From Adiantum capillus-veneris (Eukaryota > Streptophyta > Polypodiopsida > Polypodiales > Pteridaceae), in contig CM043949.1 in NCBI GenBank assembly GCA_014529385.2, forward strand, positions 114,021,477 through 114,085,476: 64,000 bases of DNA, given 5' to 3'. The translations under genes were made by a program, and so were the position numbers. This document shows, piece by piece, positions 34,339 to 45,900 of this stretch. The first letter of the stretch is position 1, and each line of letters starts with the position of its first letter. The notes below the pieces were generated by a model. It did not search any database. It was given only the letters and a program-made list of their open reading frames with translations, and was not told the DNA's origin.

Positions 34339-36688
34339 GGATGGCGCACGCTAGTGTAATTGTGGCATAAATGAATGATTTTCCTTACTGATTTTATTAC
34401 TCATTTCACTTGTGTGTTTATGTTTTTGTGGATTTTGAATGTGTGTGTATGAAGCATTGTGTTCATAATTCCCTAATGTGTGACCGTATCTTGCCAATTG
34501 GTGTTTACACACTCTAATTTCACATTAACCCCTTGCTAATTTGACTAATTTTTGCTAACTTACTAACTTGCTATGAAGGATTGAAGCATTCGACCATTCA
34601 GTTGATCTTCAATGAAAAGGTAATCAAGGTGGTATTCTTAACCTTCCTAGAATCTAGAGATGTGTAGAATTCTGTAGAGATTCCACCATGATGATGCAAT
34701 GTAATGCTATGCTATGTTGATACAATGTAATGTAATGCAATGTGGATTGAACATTTTGCAATTTTCCATTTTCACGTCGTTGTAATGCCAACATGTTTAA
34801 GAATTGGTGGCGTATGATTTGACAAGTTTCAATTGCTAATTGGTGATTTTAGATTGCTAATTGGGTGCCTAATTGAGTTACTTGCATGCTTAGATGGTCA
34901 ATTTCAAGTATGTGTGCACTAAAATCAAGTGTGTGTGCATTCTAATTGAGTGTGTGTATGCTAATTTTAGGTGCGTGTGCACTATTTTGCCCATGTTTGA
35001 GCACCTAGAAATCAATGTGTGCGTTATGATTTTTCAATTGTGATGATTGATTTGTGTTGTGCTCATGCCCAACTAATGATTTGTGAAATCACATTGCAAA
35101 TCCGGCAAGTTTAACCCTTTTGTGTGCGTACCTAAAGATTGATAAAAATTGCCAATTTCTTAGTGTGTATGTGTCTAAAAAAGTGTTTAATTTGTATGAC
35201 TGATTCGAATTTGATTGCAAATTGGATGTGTGTAATGATTAAATGCTGCATTTTTGTGCTCAAAATAGTGATTTACACACTCCAATTGTGTAAAATTTTG
35301 TCGATAATTTTGCCGCTTTAATTACCTAGTCTTGATTTTATTGATCAAATTCGTGTATAATTGAATTGATGAGATTTTTGCAATTTCATTTGGCTGCACT
35401 ATTTCTCAATGTGTGGAGAATTTGTAGAATTTTGTTGGGTATTTTTTGGATAAGTTTTGAGAATTTTTGATAATGTTTTGGATTTTTCGGTGATTTTATG
35501 CGTTTGGGTTAATTTTCGACCTAAATTCAGCTTTTTTTCGGTTCCCGAGCGTGCCTTTCGGCACATGGCTTTTCTTGTCGGATAGAGCTTTACGTCTCTT
35601 GGGACAGTTTTCTACGACGCTAAAATAATCTTCTTCTTCTTTCTTTTTCCACTTCCGTCGTTGTTCTTGTGCTTCGTGACGTGTGAACCCACCCTTACAC
35701 ACACAACACACAAGCGACAAGAAGACATTATAAGTTTTTTTTAAAAAAAGAAGAGACCTACTTGTCTTCTTTCTCTCTTTGTTGTGGAGCTTTTTGTCTT
35801 TAGCCTTTTGTCTTTTTGTCATTGACTTTTGTATCGATTCATTTCATTTTGTTTCAATTTCATTAAAAAAAAACACAAAAAAACTCATTAAAAATCATAA
35901 AAACATTTTTTTTTCAAAAACCCAATAAAAAATCAAAAAAAGAGTTAAAAATTTATTAAAAAAGAGTAAAAAAACACAAAAAAATAAAAAACACATAGAA
36001 TATCACAAAAAATTAAAAATCACACGAAAAGAATTTACAAAAATAGTAAAAAACTCACAAAAAATCCTAAAAAAGTCCAAAATTGATCAAGAAAATTTCA
36101 ATAAGTCATAAACAGTTCATTAAAGCTCATAAAAATTCCATAAAAATTAGAAAATTATCAAAAAAATTATAAAAAATCCAAAAAAATCATAAAAATACAA
36201 AAAATTTCTTAAAAAATTATAAAAATAAAAAAGAATCGTTGAAAGAGCTGAAAAAGCTAGAAGAAGCTTAGAAAAAGACCCAGAATAGCAAAAGCAAAGC
36301 TAAGAAGAGTACCGCACATCGAGCAAACACCACAAATCGAGTACAACGTGCAAAGCGAATCAGATTAACCGAAAAAAGCGGGAAAATGGTCAACTCGAAT
36401 CCGTGAGGACAGATAAAATTTTAAATTTATCAAAATCAAGCTAAAAATTGATAAATCATCGGGGATTGCAGATTAATCAGGTAAAGGCCCAGTTTTTCAT
36501 GGTTTTAAAAGGTTGCAATTAAATTTGACACTGTCAAGCTAGGGGTAATCAACTCTTGCGAATCTAAAGAGCAGTCAACTGTAAAAGTGCTTTTGCCACA
36601 AGCAGTTTTATCAAAACTGAGCAGAATAAATTTTGCTATCAATACCAGAATCTGCCAATTGACATTTTTTGTGGATTGAGCCAACTTA
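34339..36688 (+). other. Leader of outer element
   Basis: Non-coding. The block 35515-35720 (cggttcccgagcgtgcc to acccacccttacac) is strikingly similar to 38975-39145 in the inner element, more so than its neighbours. An A-rich low-complexity stretch occupies 35860-36240. The block agagtaccgcacatcgagc near 36305 also recurs (39358). Open frames on the minus strand here are probably shadows. Confidence 0.6.
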
Positions 36689-36873
36689 CACTTAAATCAA
36701 GCCGAGAGTTCAAGTACAACCGAGCAAGCTAGTAGCAGTGGCAATACATGCACAACTGCAATAGAGTAAATTTTGCAGCTATATGGCTACAATGGGGATA
36801 AGGTTTTGTACACAAATACAAAGGGTCATAGGTATCTTATGAGCAGTAAAAGCAACACAAGAGCCAAGATCCT
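36689..36873 (+). pseudogene. Gag-like gene of outer element, part before insertion
   Basis: Frame with GYNGDKVLYTNTKGHRYLM, homologous to the inner copy at 39650-39826. The start codon is lost (the ATG of the inner copy reads differently here) and a stop lies after AIE. It is interrupted at 36873 by the inner element and resumes at 45318. Confidence 0.7.
36869..36873 (+). repeat. Target-site duplication ATCCT, left
   Basis: The five bases before the inner LTR equal the five after it (45313-45317). The undisturbed sequence is visible in the homologous place of the inner element itself (agatcctattgat near 39831), which proves the empty site. Confidence 0.93.
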
Positions 36874-37786
36874 TGTTAACTGAGTCAACGTCAGTTAATA
36901 GAAGCTGCTAAAGACCGAAGACGTACGAATGCACATCGAAGATCAAAGCGAAGAAGTAGTAAAGATTGGAGTTACACATTGTTCACGTTTTTCCAAAAAG
37001 GTCACGTATTATAAATTCCCGATTTATTTCAAGCCATTGTAATATTTTAATGTGTTACGGGCTCAATGGGAGTTCCAAGTTGTAAAGATTAGGTCACTTA
37101 CTGTGCCTAGGTTGCAGATTCAGTAAGTGGTGAGCCCTAAAGGCCTTGGGCGCCTGGACATTGCATATTTTTAACCTAGGTATATAAGGCAGTGTGTAAA
37201 AGGTTCTCAAGTCATTGGTTGAGAGCACTCTTTGGTGAGAGCTCTTGAGGTGTGTGGCTATGAAGTCCTTGAGCTTCTCCTTACTCATGAGACTTGATTA
37301 ACACTAATTAATGATTCATTCTCTCTCACTATGCCTTTCTCCTACTTTTTATGATTGCCTATGATGCTTAGATTAGCTAGATCTTAACTAATTAGTGGTT
37401 AATCCCTCGCTAATCTTGTGTGATTGCCCTCTTTTGCTTGTGTGTGCATGTAGGTTTGATTGGACTGTGGTTCATGATAGATCTATGTGTGTGTGCTTGC
37501 GATTAGTGTGTTGCATGATAGGATTAGTGTTGTGTGCGTCTTGCAATCGTAGTGTGTGTGATTGGGTTGATTAGAGGTGAAGAGAAGTGGATATGGAGAT
37601 TGCCCTTCATTGCGGCTTAGCTCCTCCATAGGCCGAGAAGCTCACCTCGTAGAGTTAACCATTTGTATTGCCACGATTAGCTCACTAACCGTGTGAGTGT
37701 TTTTATGTCCCAAACATGTAGCTCATCCCTCCGAATTGATAATTTTGTTGGTCATTCGAGCTATTGCAACAATAAAGCCCCCAACA
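36874..37786 (+). repeat. 5' LTR of inner element
   Basis: 913 bp, TG...CA ends. TATATAAGG at 37181-37189. Matches 44391-45312 and 50598-51519. Confidence 0.92.
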
Positions 37787-37788
37787 TT

Positions 37789-37806
37789 TGGCACCGTTGC
37801 CGGGGA
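37789..37806 (+). other. Primer binding site, tRNA-Asp
   Basis: TGGCACCGTTGCCGGGGA matches the plant tRNA-Asp 3' complement with one mismatch. Confidence 0.9.
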
Positions 37807-39649
37807 CGATGGCTTACGCTAGTGTAATTGTGGCATAAATGAATGTGTTCCCTCACTAATTTCGCTACTGATTCACTTGTGTGTTTATGTTTTTGTGGAT
37901 TTTGAATGTGTGTGCATGAAGCAGTGTGTGCATAATTCCCTAATGTGTGACCGTATCTTGCCAATTGTGTACTTACACACTTTAATTTCACACTAACCCC
38001 TTGCTAATTTGACTAATTTTTGCTAACTTACTAATGTGCTATGAAGGATTGGAGCATTCAACCATTCAATTGATATTCAATGGAAAGGTAATTAAGGTGG
38101 TGTTTTACACCTCCCTAGAATCTAAGAATGTGTAGAATTGTGTAGAAATCCCATCATGATGCAATGTAATGCTATGCTATGTTGATGTTATCGATTGAAA
38201 ATTTTTCGATTATTCATTTTCACGTCGTCATAATGCCAAAATTTTTAGATTTTGTGGCGTATGATTTGACAAGTTTCAATTGTTAATTGATGAGTGTAGG
38301 TTGCTAATTGGGTGTCTAATTGAGTTAATTGCATGCTTGAATGGTCAATTTCAAGTTTGTGTGCACTAAAATCAAGAGTGTGTGCATTCTAATTGAGTGT
38401 GTGTATGCTAATTTTAGGTGTGTGTGCACTATTTTGCCCGTGTTTGTGCACCTAGAAGTCAATGTGTGCGTTATGATTTTTCAATTGTGATGACTGATTT
38501 GTGTTGTGCTCATGCTCAACTAATGAGTTGTGAAATCACATTGCAAATCCGACAAATTTAACCCTTTTGTATGCCCACCTAAAGATTGCTAAAAAACTGC
38601 AATTTTTTTAGTGTGTGTGTGCTTAAAAAAGTGTTTAATTTGCATAATTGATTCAATGTTTTGATTGCATGATTGATGTGTGTAATGATTAAATGCTGCA
38701 TTTTTGTGCTCAAAACAGGAATTTATACATTCTAATTGCGTCAATTTTTGACCTAATTTTGCCGGTTTAATTGTCTAATCTTGATTTTATTGATGAACTT
38801 AATTGACAATTGAATTGATGTGATTTTGGCAATTTTATTTGGCTGCACTATTCCTCAATATGTGGAGAATTTGTAGAAATGTTTTGGGTATTTTTCGAAT
38901 AACTTTTGCAAGTTTTTTAGATTCGGGTGATTTTACGCGTTTCAGCTAATTTTTGACATAAATTCGGTTTTTTTTCGGTTCCCGAGCGTGCCTTTCGACG
39001 CATGGACTTTCCTCGTCGGATAGAGCTTTACGTCTCTTGGGATAGTTTTCTACGATGCTAAAATAATCTTCTTCTTCTTTCTTCTTCCGCTTCTGTCGTT
39101 GTTCTTGTGCTTCGTGACGTGTGAACCCACCCTTACACCCACAACACACAAGCTACAAGAAGACATTATAATTTTTATATATATAAAAAAAGAGACTAAA
39201 ATCATAAAAATACTAAAAAAATTAGAGAATTCAAAATTTCACAAATAATCAGAATAAATAAAAAGAAAGTCGCTGAAAGTGTCAAAAAAGCTAGCAAAAG
39301 CTAAAAAGAGCCAGAAAGTCACAAAGACTCAGAAAAGCAAAAAGCAAAGCCAGAAAGTGTTCCGCACATCGAGCAAACACCGCAAATCGAGCAAACCGCA
39401 CAAAGTGAAGTAGAAAAACAACCGAAAAAAGTAAGAGAAACCACCAACAGTGGGGAGGTAGTCATATTTCAAAGATTCTGTATGCTATAAATTAGCTAGT
39501 GCAAGCAATTGCATTACAACTTAGCTTCGAGTGGGACAAACAGGAACACTACTCGTATACGATTGCAGATTAGGCTAGTACGATCAGTAGAAATTCTTCT
39601 AATCGAAACCAAAATCTGCTAGGAGACAGTTTCTACAAAACTAGTCAAT
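37807..39649 (+). other. Leader of inner element
   Basis: Non-coding, colinear with 34339-36688 but lacking most of the A-rich stretch. It contains the conserved block 38975-39145. Confidence 0.65.
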
Positions 39650-40150
39650 ATGGACTCATCTCGAGCCGAGAGTTCAAGTACAACAGAGCATGCTAGTCAC
39701 AGTGGTAACTTCTACACAAGTGCTATAGAGAAAATTTTGCAACTATATGGCTACAATGGAGACAAAGTCTTGTACATAGATTCAAAAGGCCATAGATACT
39801 TGATGAACAGTAAAAGCAACACATGAGCAAAGATCCTATTGATCAGAGTAAAGACAGATTCAAAAACTCCCAGGATGTTCACAAACTTCAGTGAAGCCAG
39901 CTATTGCAAGTTTAAAGATGAAGTGCAGATAGTCAACCCAAGTGTTTATCCAAAAATCTACACAAGCCAGCAAAACATATAGTTAGTGCATATGCAATCA
40001 GAATCATTGTACATGGACTACAATGGTCAGATCTATAGTCGAGAACCAGAATTGCAAGATCCAACAGATCAACCAATAGGAGCCAATCTAATTGGGGAAC
40101 CAAGTCAAAGACGGTACAAGGTCTAGATGGAGCAATCTACAGCTTGATGC
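39650..40150 (+). pseudogene. Gag-like gene of inner element
   Basis: ATG at 39650 opens MDSSRAESSSTTEHASHSGN, then GYNGDKVLYIDSKGHRYLM. An in-frame TGA at 39824-39826 and further stops follow. Short beta-type repeats recur: D-S-K-G-H-R-Y, D-Y-N-G-Q-I-Y. Relative to the outer copy about 760 bp are missing after 40150, removing the zinc-knuckle region. It is called gag-like from its position after the primer site and from the degenerate knuckle in the outer copy. Confidence 0.6.
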
Positions 40151-40240
40151 TCAGTGTTTTAAAACAAGATGCCGACAACGAGCATATAATTTGATCAAAA
40201 CAATCGTAGACATAGACGAGAGTCTAGCATCTATGATGCC

Positions 40241-40924
40241 TTGGGATCTGAAACCACAAAAGCTCATATCATAGGAGACACATGGGATAGACAATATCAA
40301 GGCAAAGATAATGCTATTTATAGATTGACTTGGGGAATAATTTTCCATGTTTCAAGGAGATACATAGGAAACTATGTAGAAGGTTTGAAGATGCCAAACA
40401 TTACCAGTGCTACCCAAAGTGTACCTTCACTGTCCCAAAAGGAGAGACTGAACCAAAGCCAAATAATTTTGAACTCTTACAATGAAGCAGGCTATAGTGA
40501 TCACCCTAGAAAGAGGGGAGCTGTAAATCCATCAAGCTCAGCTCTTTTACCAGGAAACGCTACACCAGTTAGAAGCCCTAGAGCTTCTAGCCAACACACC
40601 TCTTCAAAGCAAAAACCATTGAAAGATCATATGGTTGTTGGAAGTTTCCAATTGATCCAGATTTCATCAGAATCTGTAGACAAATGCCTCTATGAAGATC
40701 ATCAGGAACAAAAGTTTCAGCTGATCTTCACAAATCAAAGTCAAAAGCCGACAGATCTTATAGTGTTCAAACAGCTACATGTAACCAAACTCACATATGC
40801 ATATCAAGATGCACATGGTAACGAATATCAGCAAGGTCATGAGCTTGTACAAACCCATACGGATGGCCCGCCGACTGAAAAAGACTATCTGAAGATGATG
40901 CAAAGCGTCAAGCTGCCAAAATAA
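40241..40924 (+). CDS. Internal ORF of inner element, unknown
   Basis: A 228-codon open frame starting from a non-ATG codon, so it is probably the 3' part of a longer frame. It includes GKDNAIYRLTWGIIFHVSRR at the start, an S/P-rich middle and a basic end. The outer copy (46490-47180) is broken by stops. It probably belongs to a gag-like polyprotein. No domain is recognised. Confidence 0.5.
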   Translation: MGSETTKAHIIGDTWDRQYQGKDNAIYRLTWGIIFHVSRRYIGNYVEGLKMPNITSATQSVPSLSQKERLNQSQIILNSYNEAGYSDHPRKRGAVNPSSSALLPGNATPVRSPRASSQHTSSKQKPLKDHMVVGSFQLIQISSESVDKCLYEDHQEQKFQLIFTNQSQKPTDLIVFKQLHVTKLTYAYQDAHGNEYQQGHELVQTHTDGPPTEKDYLKMMQSVKLPK

Positions 40925-41107
40925 GTGGCAAAAAAGTCAAAGTCAATGGAAGCTAAGGTTGAGAAAGCTACACAAAAGTCACCACCAAAATCTCCTCCAA
41001 AGAGACAGATTCTGCCAAAAAGTACATTGGATCTTCTAAGATCAAAGGCTACTCAGATGCAAGAGGACAATGCTCAACAATTGCAAAAAGGTGCAGTATC
41101 ATAGCCA

Positions 41108-41668
41108 ATGGAGTCAATATTGATTGAAGCAGGTGGTCAAAGCGAAGAAAATGTAGATAGAGCTCAACCAAAGGACACTGCCAAAACAAAAGCAGTCAAT
41201 TCAGACACGAATTGTAAGACAATTAAGTGCAACATTGTTAATGAAAATGAAGAAAAGTTATCAAGAGAAGTAAATCTAGATTTTTATTTAGACAAGAACC
41301 TTATGTCCTTTTGCACTTGGAAAAGATGTGGCCAACCACTACTGGAAGATGCTCGTGAATTTGTGAGCATATCTGGTGACAAACGAGCAGAATGTTGGGG
41401 AATAATCTCCACCACCATTGAAGTAAGTTCACAGATCATAGTAGCTCAATTTCATGTGATCACAACAAGAGATATGCCAGAAGATATCATAATGGGAATG
41501 CCAATGGCCCAGAAGATGTTAGAGATACAAAATGTGAACAGGACGCAGTCATCACAGACAATCAAGAATGAAGACCAAGACTGGTCACTCACAAACTTTA
41601 GCACAAAGTCCTCAAGCACATTCCAAATGGAAGATCTTATTGAAGATGATTCATCTCCATTATTGTAA
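41108..41668 (+). CDS. Protease-like domain 1 of inner element
   Basis: A 187-codon frame. The part CGQPLLEDAREFVSISGDKR to EDIIMGMPMAQKMLEIQ resembles the C-terminal half of a retropepsin-type fold (hydrophobic-hydrophobic-G-x-P near the end, as in ILGxPWL). No D-S/T-G active site is visible. The outer copy is at 47490-48165. It may be a non-catalytic structural relic or part of gag. Confidence 0.45.
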   Translation: MESILIEAGGQSEENVDRAQPKDTAKTKAVNSDTNCKTIKCNIVNENEEKLSREVNLDFYLDKNLMSFCTWKRCGQPLLEDAREFVSISGDKRAECWGIISTTIEVSSQIIVAQFHVITTRDMPEDIIMGMPMAQKMLEIQNVNRTQSSQTIKNEDQDWSLTNFSTKSSSTFQMEDLIEDDSSPLL

Positions 41669-41929
41669 AGATCTTCAGAAGAGCTTAAAGCACATCAAGA
41701 AATAGCAAGTGCAAATCAAACAGAGCAAAGAGAAACCACGGAAGCTATTGAGCAGAGAATGCCATCAAAGCCAGAAGGTAATAAGAACAAATTTGCAGAC
41801 AACCAAGAAGTAATAGGAAGTCCAAAGATCAATCACTCATTGCCAGTCCAATCAATCGATGTAAGTCAGATTGGAAAACATAGTCTCAAGTCACCCTCCA
41901 TAGAGACACAATTAGATTAAGATGAGACC

Positions 41930-42407
41930 ATGGCAAAAGCAAAACAAAGATCTTCAATAGAACCAACAATGAGAATAGCTATAGTTCTCAGCAGTACAAA
42001 AGGAGCAAGTGTCAGATGCAATGCTCTACTGGATAAAGAAGCAAATGCAATATGGTTGCAGAAAACATTCAGAGCATGCTCAAGATTACTCCAGGCAAGC
42101 CAGGTAACAGAGAAATCATGGGTAAGGCTACAAGTAAAAAAGAATGGTTGCTACCCTTAACATCCAAAATCATGAAGAGCAGGTAAATTTTCAGGTGAAG
42201 CCTTCAAAACAAATGCCTGCAGATGTCATCCTTGGACATCAGTGGCTAGACCAACACAAGGCTTGCAAAGAAGATAAAATTATAATACTCTCTTCTCTAA
42301 GAGGAAGCCAACAACATTTACAGGTACCATTAATGCTAGATTCAGATTTGCAAGAGTCACAAGAATCGAAGTTAAATCTTACAGACAAAGGTATAGCTAA
42401 AGTGTAA
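41930..42407 (+). pseudogene. Protease-like domain 2 of inner element
   Basis: Reads IVLSSTKGASVRCNALLDKE, then in a shifted frame VKPSKQMPADVILGHQWLDQ. This is the retropepsin layout (NALxDxxA ... DVILGxQWL), but the active site D-S/T-G reads D-K-E (Asp at 42032-42034). The outer copy has the same D-K-E (48286-48294), so the loss predates the two insertions. A frameshift near 42130-42145 splits the inner copy. Confidence 0.6.
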
Positions 42408-42431
42408 CTTCCACCGATTAGCAAAGAAGGT

Positions 42432-43230
42432 GTGACATCATATGCCTCTATATCAAATGACCCTTATGGATCAGTTTCTTCAAGCAATTCAGGCTTTCAA
42501 AACTTCAAGTCTATTGCTGACCCAACTGAAACCTCTAAGGAGACACCCAGAAAAACAAAGATATATCAACCAAAGTACTCAAGAAAGCAAAGGAAAGTGA
42601 AGCAAGTGTTTGTTCCGAGCAGTTTTGTCAAAGTCAATGATCCGGTTTGGATTAAGGATAGGAAATCTACACATGAAGACAAACACATGGGATGGATAGC
42701 ATCCCAATGGAGCTTAAAAGAACAAGGGTACTATGGAGTTAACAGAGAGATATGGGTACCAAAACCTCAGGTAAGGGCATATGAAGTGAAGTTAGGACCC
42801 TCCCAAGAAAGAAGGCCCACAAGGTATCAGCCTCGACAATATCCTATGATACCTAAGAAGCAAGTCTACAATAGAATGACATCAGATGCTAAAGTCAATC
42901 ACATGTTTCAAGAGGATACATAACAAAGACGGATCTCAATAAATCTTCTCTTGCACAAGGATTCTACACAGGGTATACAAAGATTTGGCTACCACTAAAT
43001 CACAAGCCATATGCAACTACACGAGACCTGCATGAAGATCTCAAGAGCTCAACAAGACCTAGAGCAAAGTAAAGACAAAAATGGAGATACAAAGGTCATG
43101 AAGAGATTTGGATTCCTAAGTCTTCCAATGCTCCTAGTCAAAAGCCAAATGTTGACAGTGAACAAAGGCCTACAAAAACATCAAAGATTCCTATCAACAG
43201 GCCTATTTGGAAAATCAAACAGATAATGGA
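42432..43230 (+). pseudogene. Trp/Pro-motif region of inner element
   Basis: Frames 42432-42923 and beyond carry repeated motifs with the shape K-G-Y-x-E-I-W-V-P: QGYYGVNREIWVPKP, then GFYTGYTKIWLPLNH, then a third near 43090 (RYKGHEEIWIPKSS) in a shifted frame. The chain is basic. The same series is found in the outer copy (48614-49437). I do not recognise the family. It could be the C-terminal part of the gag-like protein. Confidence 0.45.
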
Positions 43231-44377
43231 GTCTTCACAGTCAAATAAGGACGACCCAACCAACGAGAATGCAGATTCAAGGATGAAAAAATAGGTATGG
43301 CAAATGAAACTTTCAATGCCAACTTGGTCCTTCACTAATCCTCTTTTTGAGGATTCAAGCTTACTTTTACCTGAAGAAATGTTTGTAGTAAGCACAAGAA
43401 TGTGAAAAGTCAAGTGGCTAGGGTGCAAAAAACACTCTTTGGCATAGTCAAAGTCGGGTTGCTGAGCCATAAAATGAGCAAAGCATTAGTCCCAAGCTTC
43501 AAGTCATATTAAACTCTGTGCTAAGAGTCGTAGTTATTAGGCTTATGCTCAAGTTGTAAGAGTTGAGCATATCTAAGTCATGTCGCTCATGCTAGATGAG
43601 ATGAGTATAAGAGTCGAAGTCTATTAACTTACAATTGGTGGAGTGTTGTAGAGTCCAACACTCACGCACAATGCACAGTAAGATGAGAGCACATATTCGC
43701 GGAAACAAAAACCATTATTAAAGGGGTGTCAGATTTCAAATGCATTTCATATGCTTTTATAGCTACACCATCTTTTTGAATAACCCCTCAAAATCTCTCT
43801 TGCACAGCATATTGTTTCCCATGCTTTTTTGTCTATGCATAAATAGGATGTCCCATCATTGGACATATGCATTAGACACTCTTTTTTTTGCTTCCACCTA
43901 TGCACCTTGAGTGGACTACAACACGCAAACCAATGTTCCATCATGCTAACCTTTCATATTTGCTGCCTCTTTAATTCCATATCTATCAGCAAATAATCTT
44001 CAGTACTTTATTAATATTTCCCATGCTAATAATTACTCCAATAATGTGTGTATCCCAAAGGCACTTTTTTCCCACTGGATTTTTTCCCTTTGGTCATCCA
44101 GGTATTAGACTCTAATTTAGGTCCTCATCATTCTACTTCCCTTGTACATACTTTTCATAAATAAACATCAATCTCATCATTATGCTATTACAATAGACAA
44201 ATGCAACATCATCTCTCACATCAAACATAATAGGACCAATGAAGATGTTGCAGCAAATTGAACCTCATCAACAAATTCAACGACCAATGAAGACGATCAG
44301 CCCATCAACAACCAAGCAAAACCTTCCATAGCCTCCAAAGACATCTTTCAACAGTGCCCGAGGACAGGCACTAAAAT
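43231..44377 (+). other. 3' untranslated region of inner element
   Basis: No convincing gene. Contains the hairpin at 43337-43355 and is colinear with 49440-50585 in the outer element. Confidence 0.6.
43337..43355 (+). other. Conserved hairpin, inner copy
   Basis: AATCCTCTTTTTGAGGATT: perfect 7-bp stem with a 5-base T loop. Identical at 49552-49570. Confidence 0.7.
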
Positions 44378-44390
44378 AAGAAGGGGGGAA
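44378..44390 (+). promoter_or_regulatory. Polypurine tract, inner element
   Basis: AAGAAGGGGGGAA directly precedes the 3' LTR. Confidence 0.85.
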
Positions 44391-45312
44391 TGTTAACTGA
44401 GTCAAAGTCACTTAACAGAAGCTGCTAAAGACCGAAGACGTACGAATGCACATCGAAGATCAAAGTGAAGAAGCAATAAAGATTGGAGCTACACATTTTT
44501 CACGTTTTTCCAAAATGGTCACGTATCATTGTAAATTCCCGATTTATTTCAAGCCATTGTCATATTTTAATGTGTTACGGGTTCAATGGGAGTTCCAAGT
44601 TGTAAAGAATAGGTCACTTATTGTGCCTAGGTTGCAGATTCAGTAAGTGGTGAGCCCTAAAGGCCTTGGGCGCCTGGACATTGCATATTTTTAACTAGGT
44701 ATATAAGGCAGTGTGTAAAAGAAATTAGGGTTATCAAGTCATTGGTTGAGAGCCCTCTTTGGTGAGAACTCTTGAGGTGTGTGGCTATGGAGTCCTTGAG
44801 CTTCTCCTTGCTCATGAGACTTGATTAACACTAATCAATGATTCATTCTCTCTCACTATGCCTCTCTCATGCTTCTTATGATTGCCTATGATACTTAGAT
44901 TAGCTAGATCTACACTAATTAGTGGTTAATCCCTCTCTAATCTTGTGTGATTTCCCTCTTTTTCTTGTGTGTGCATGTAGGTTTGATTGGAGTGTGGTGC
45001 TCGCTAGATCTATGTGTGTGCGCTTGTGATTAGTGTGTTGCAAGATAGGATTACTGTTGTGCGCGTCTTGCAATCATAGTGTGTGCGATTGGGCTGATTG
45101 GAGGTGAAGAGAAGTGGATATGGAGATTGCCCTTCATTGTGGCTTAGGTCCTCCATAGGCCGAGAAGATCACCTCGTAGAGTTAACCATTTGTGTTGCCA
45201 CGATTAGCTCACTAACCGTGTGAGTGTTTCCATGCCCTAGCCGGGTAGCTCATGCCTTCGGATTGATAATTTTGTTGGTCATTGGAGCTACTGCAACGAT
45301 GAAGCCCCAACA
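44391..45312 (+). repeat. 3' LTR of inner element
   Basis: 922 bp; TATATAAGG at 44700. It is followed by the right target duplication ATCCT (45313-45317). Confidence 0.92.
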
Positions 45313-45317
45313 ATCCT

Positions 45318-45900
45318 ATTGATTAGAGTAAAGCCAGATTCAGAGAGCTCCCAAATGTTCACAGACTTCAGTGGAGCCAGGTATTGCAAGGTTAAAGATG
45401 AAGTGCAGATAGAGGTTCAAAAAGTCAACCCAAGTGTTTATCTAGAAATTTGCACAAGTCCGCAAAGCATCTATTTTTTGCATATGCAATCAGGGTCATT
45501 GTACATGGATTACAGTGGTCAGATCTATAATCAAAAACCAGAATTGCAAGATCCAACAGATCAACCAATAGAAGCCAATGTAATGGGAGAGCCGAGCCAA
45601 AGATGGTACAAAGGTAAAGACGGAGCATTCTACAACTTGATGCTTAGTGTTTTAAAAGAAGATGCCGAGAACTTGGCCAACACAAAAGCTGAAGCTTCTC
45701 AACTAGAGCTTGACATGACATAACCAAATGTAATATCACCAGCCATGGTGTATTGCTAAGATTGTGGACAAAAAGGTGGACATTTTTTTGAAGATTTTCC
45801 AAGAAATCTAGACAACAGGGATACATCAACTGCCAAGCAAGGTACATAGCAAATTGGAAATGCGAATCTTGATGTAAGTGCATCTAACTCGTCACTTTTA
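45318..45900 (+). pseudogene. Gag-like gene of outer element, part after insertion
   Basis: Resumes the frame broken at 36873 (LIRVKPDSESSQMFTDFSG). It runs to a TAA at 45721-45723 and continues in the same frame to a degenerate zinc knuckle (Cys 45754-45756, Cys 45763-45765, His 45781-45783, the last Cys replaced by Phe). One stop also lies between the first two cysteines. This supports a gag origin for the gene. Confidence 0.65.

Larger units (their letters stand above)
36874..45312 (+). mobile_element. Inner non-autonomous LTR element, complete
   Basis: 8439 bp with LTRs at 36874-37786 and 44391-45312 (TGTTAACTG...CCCAACA), a tRNA-Asp primer site, a polypurine tract and a 5-bp target duplication. 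The two LTRs differ at roughly 4 percent of positions in the first 340 bp by my reading, so the insertion is older than element 1. Internal frames encode gag-like and protease-like proteins; I find no RT, RNase H or integrase, so it must depend on another element. It inserted into the gag-like gene of a relative. Confidence 0.92.

Noticed and set aside
35496-35822. Minus-strand basic ORF in the leader, partly repeated at 38946-39149
   Set aside because: It mirrors a conserved pyrimidine-rich leader block. The second copy is shorter and differs at its end, so DNA or RNA conservation explains it better.
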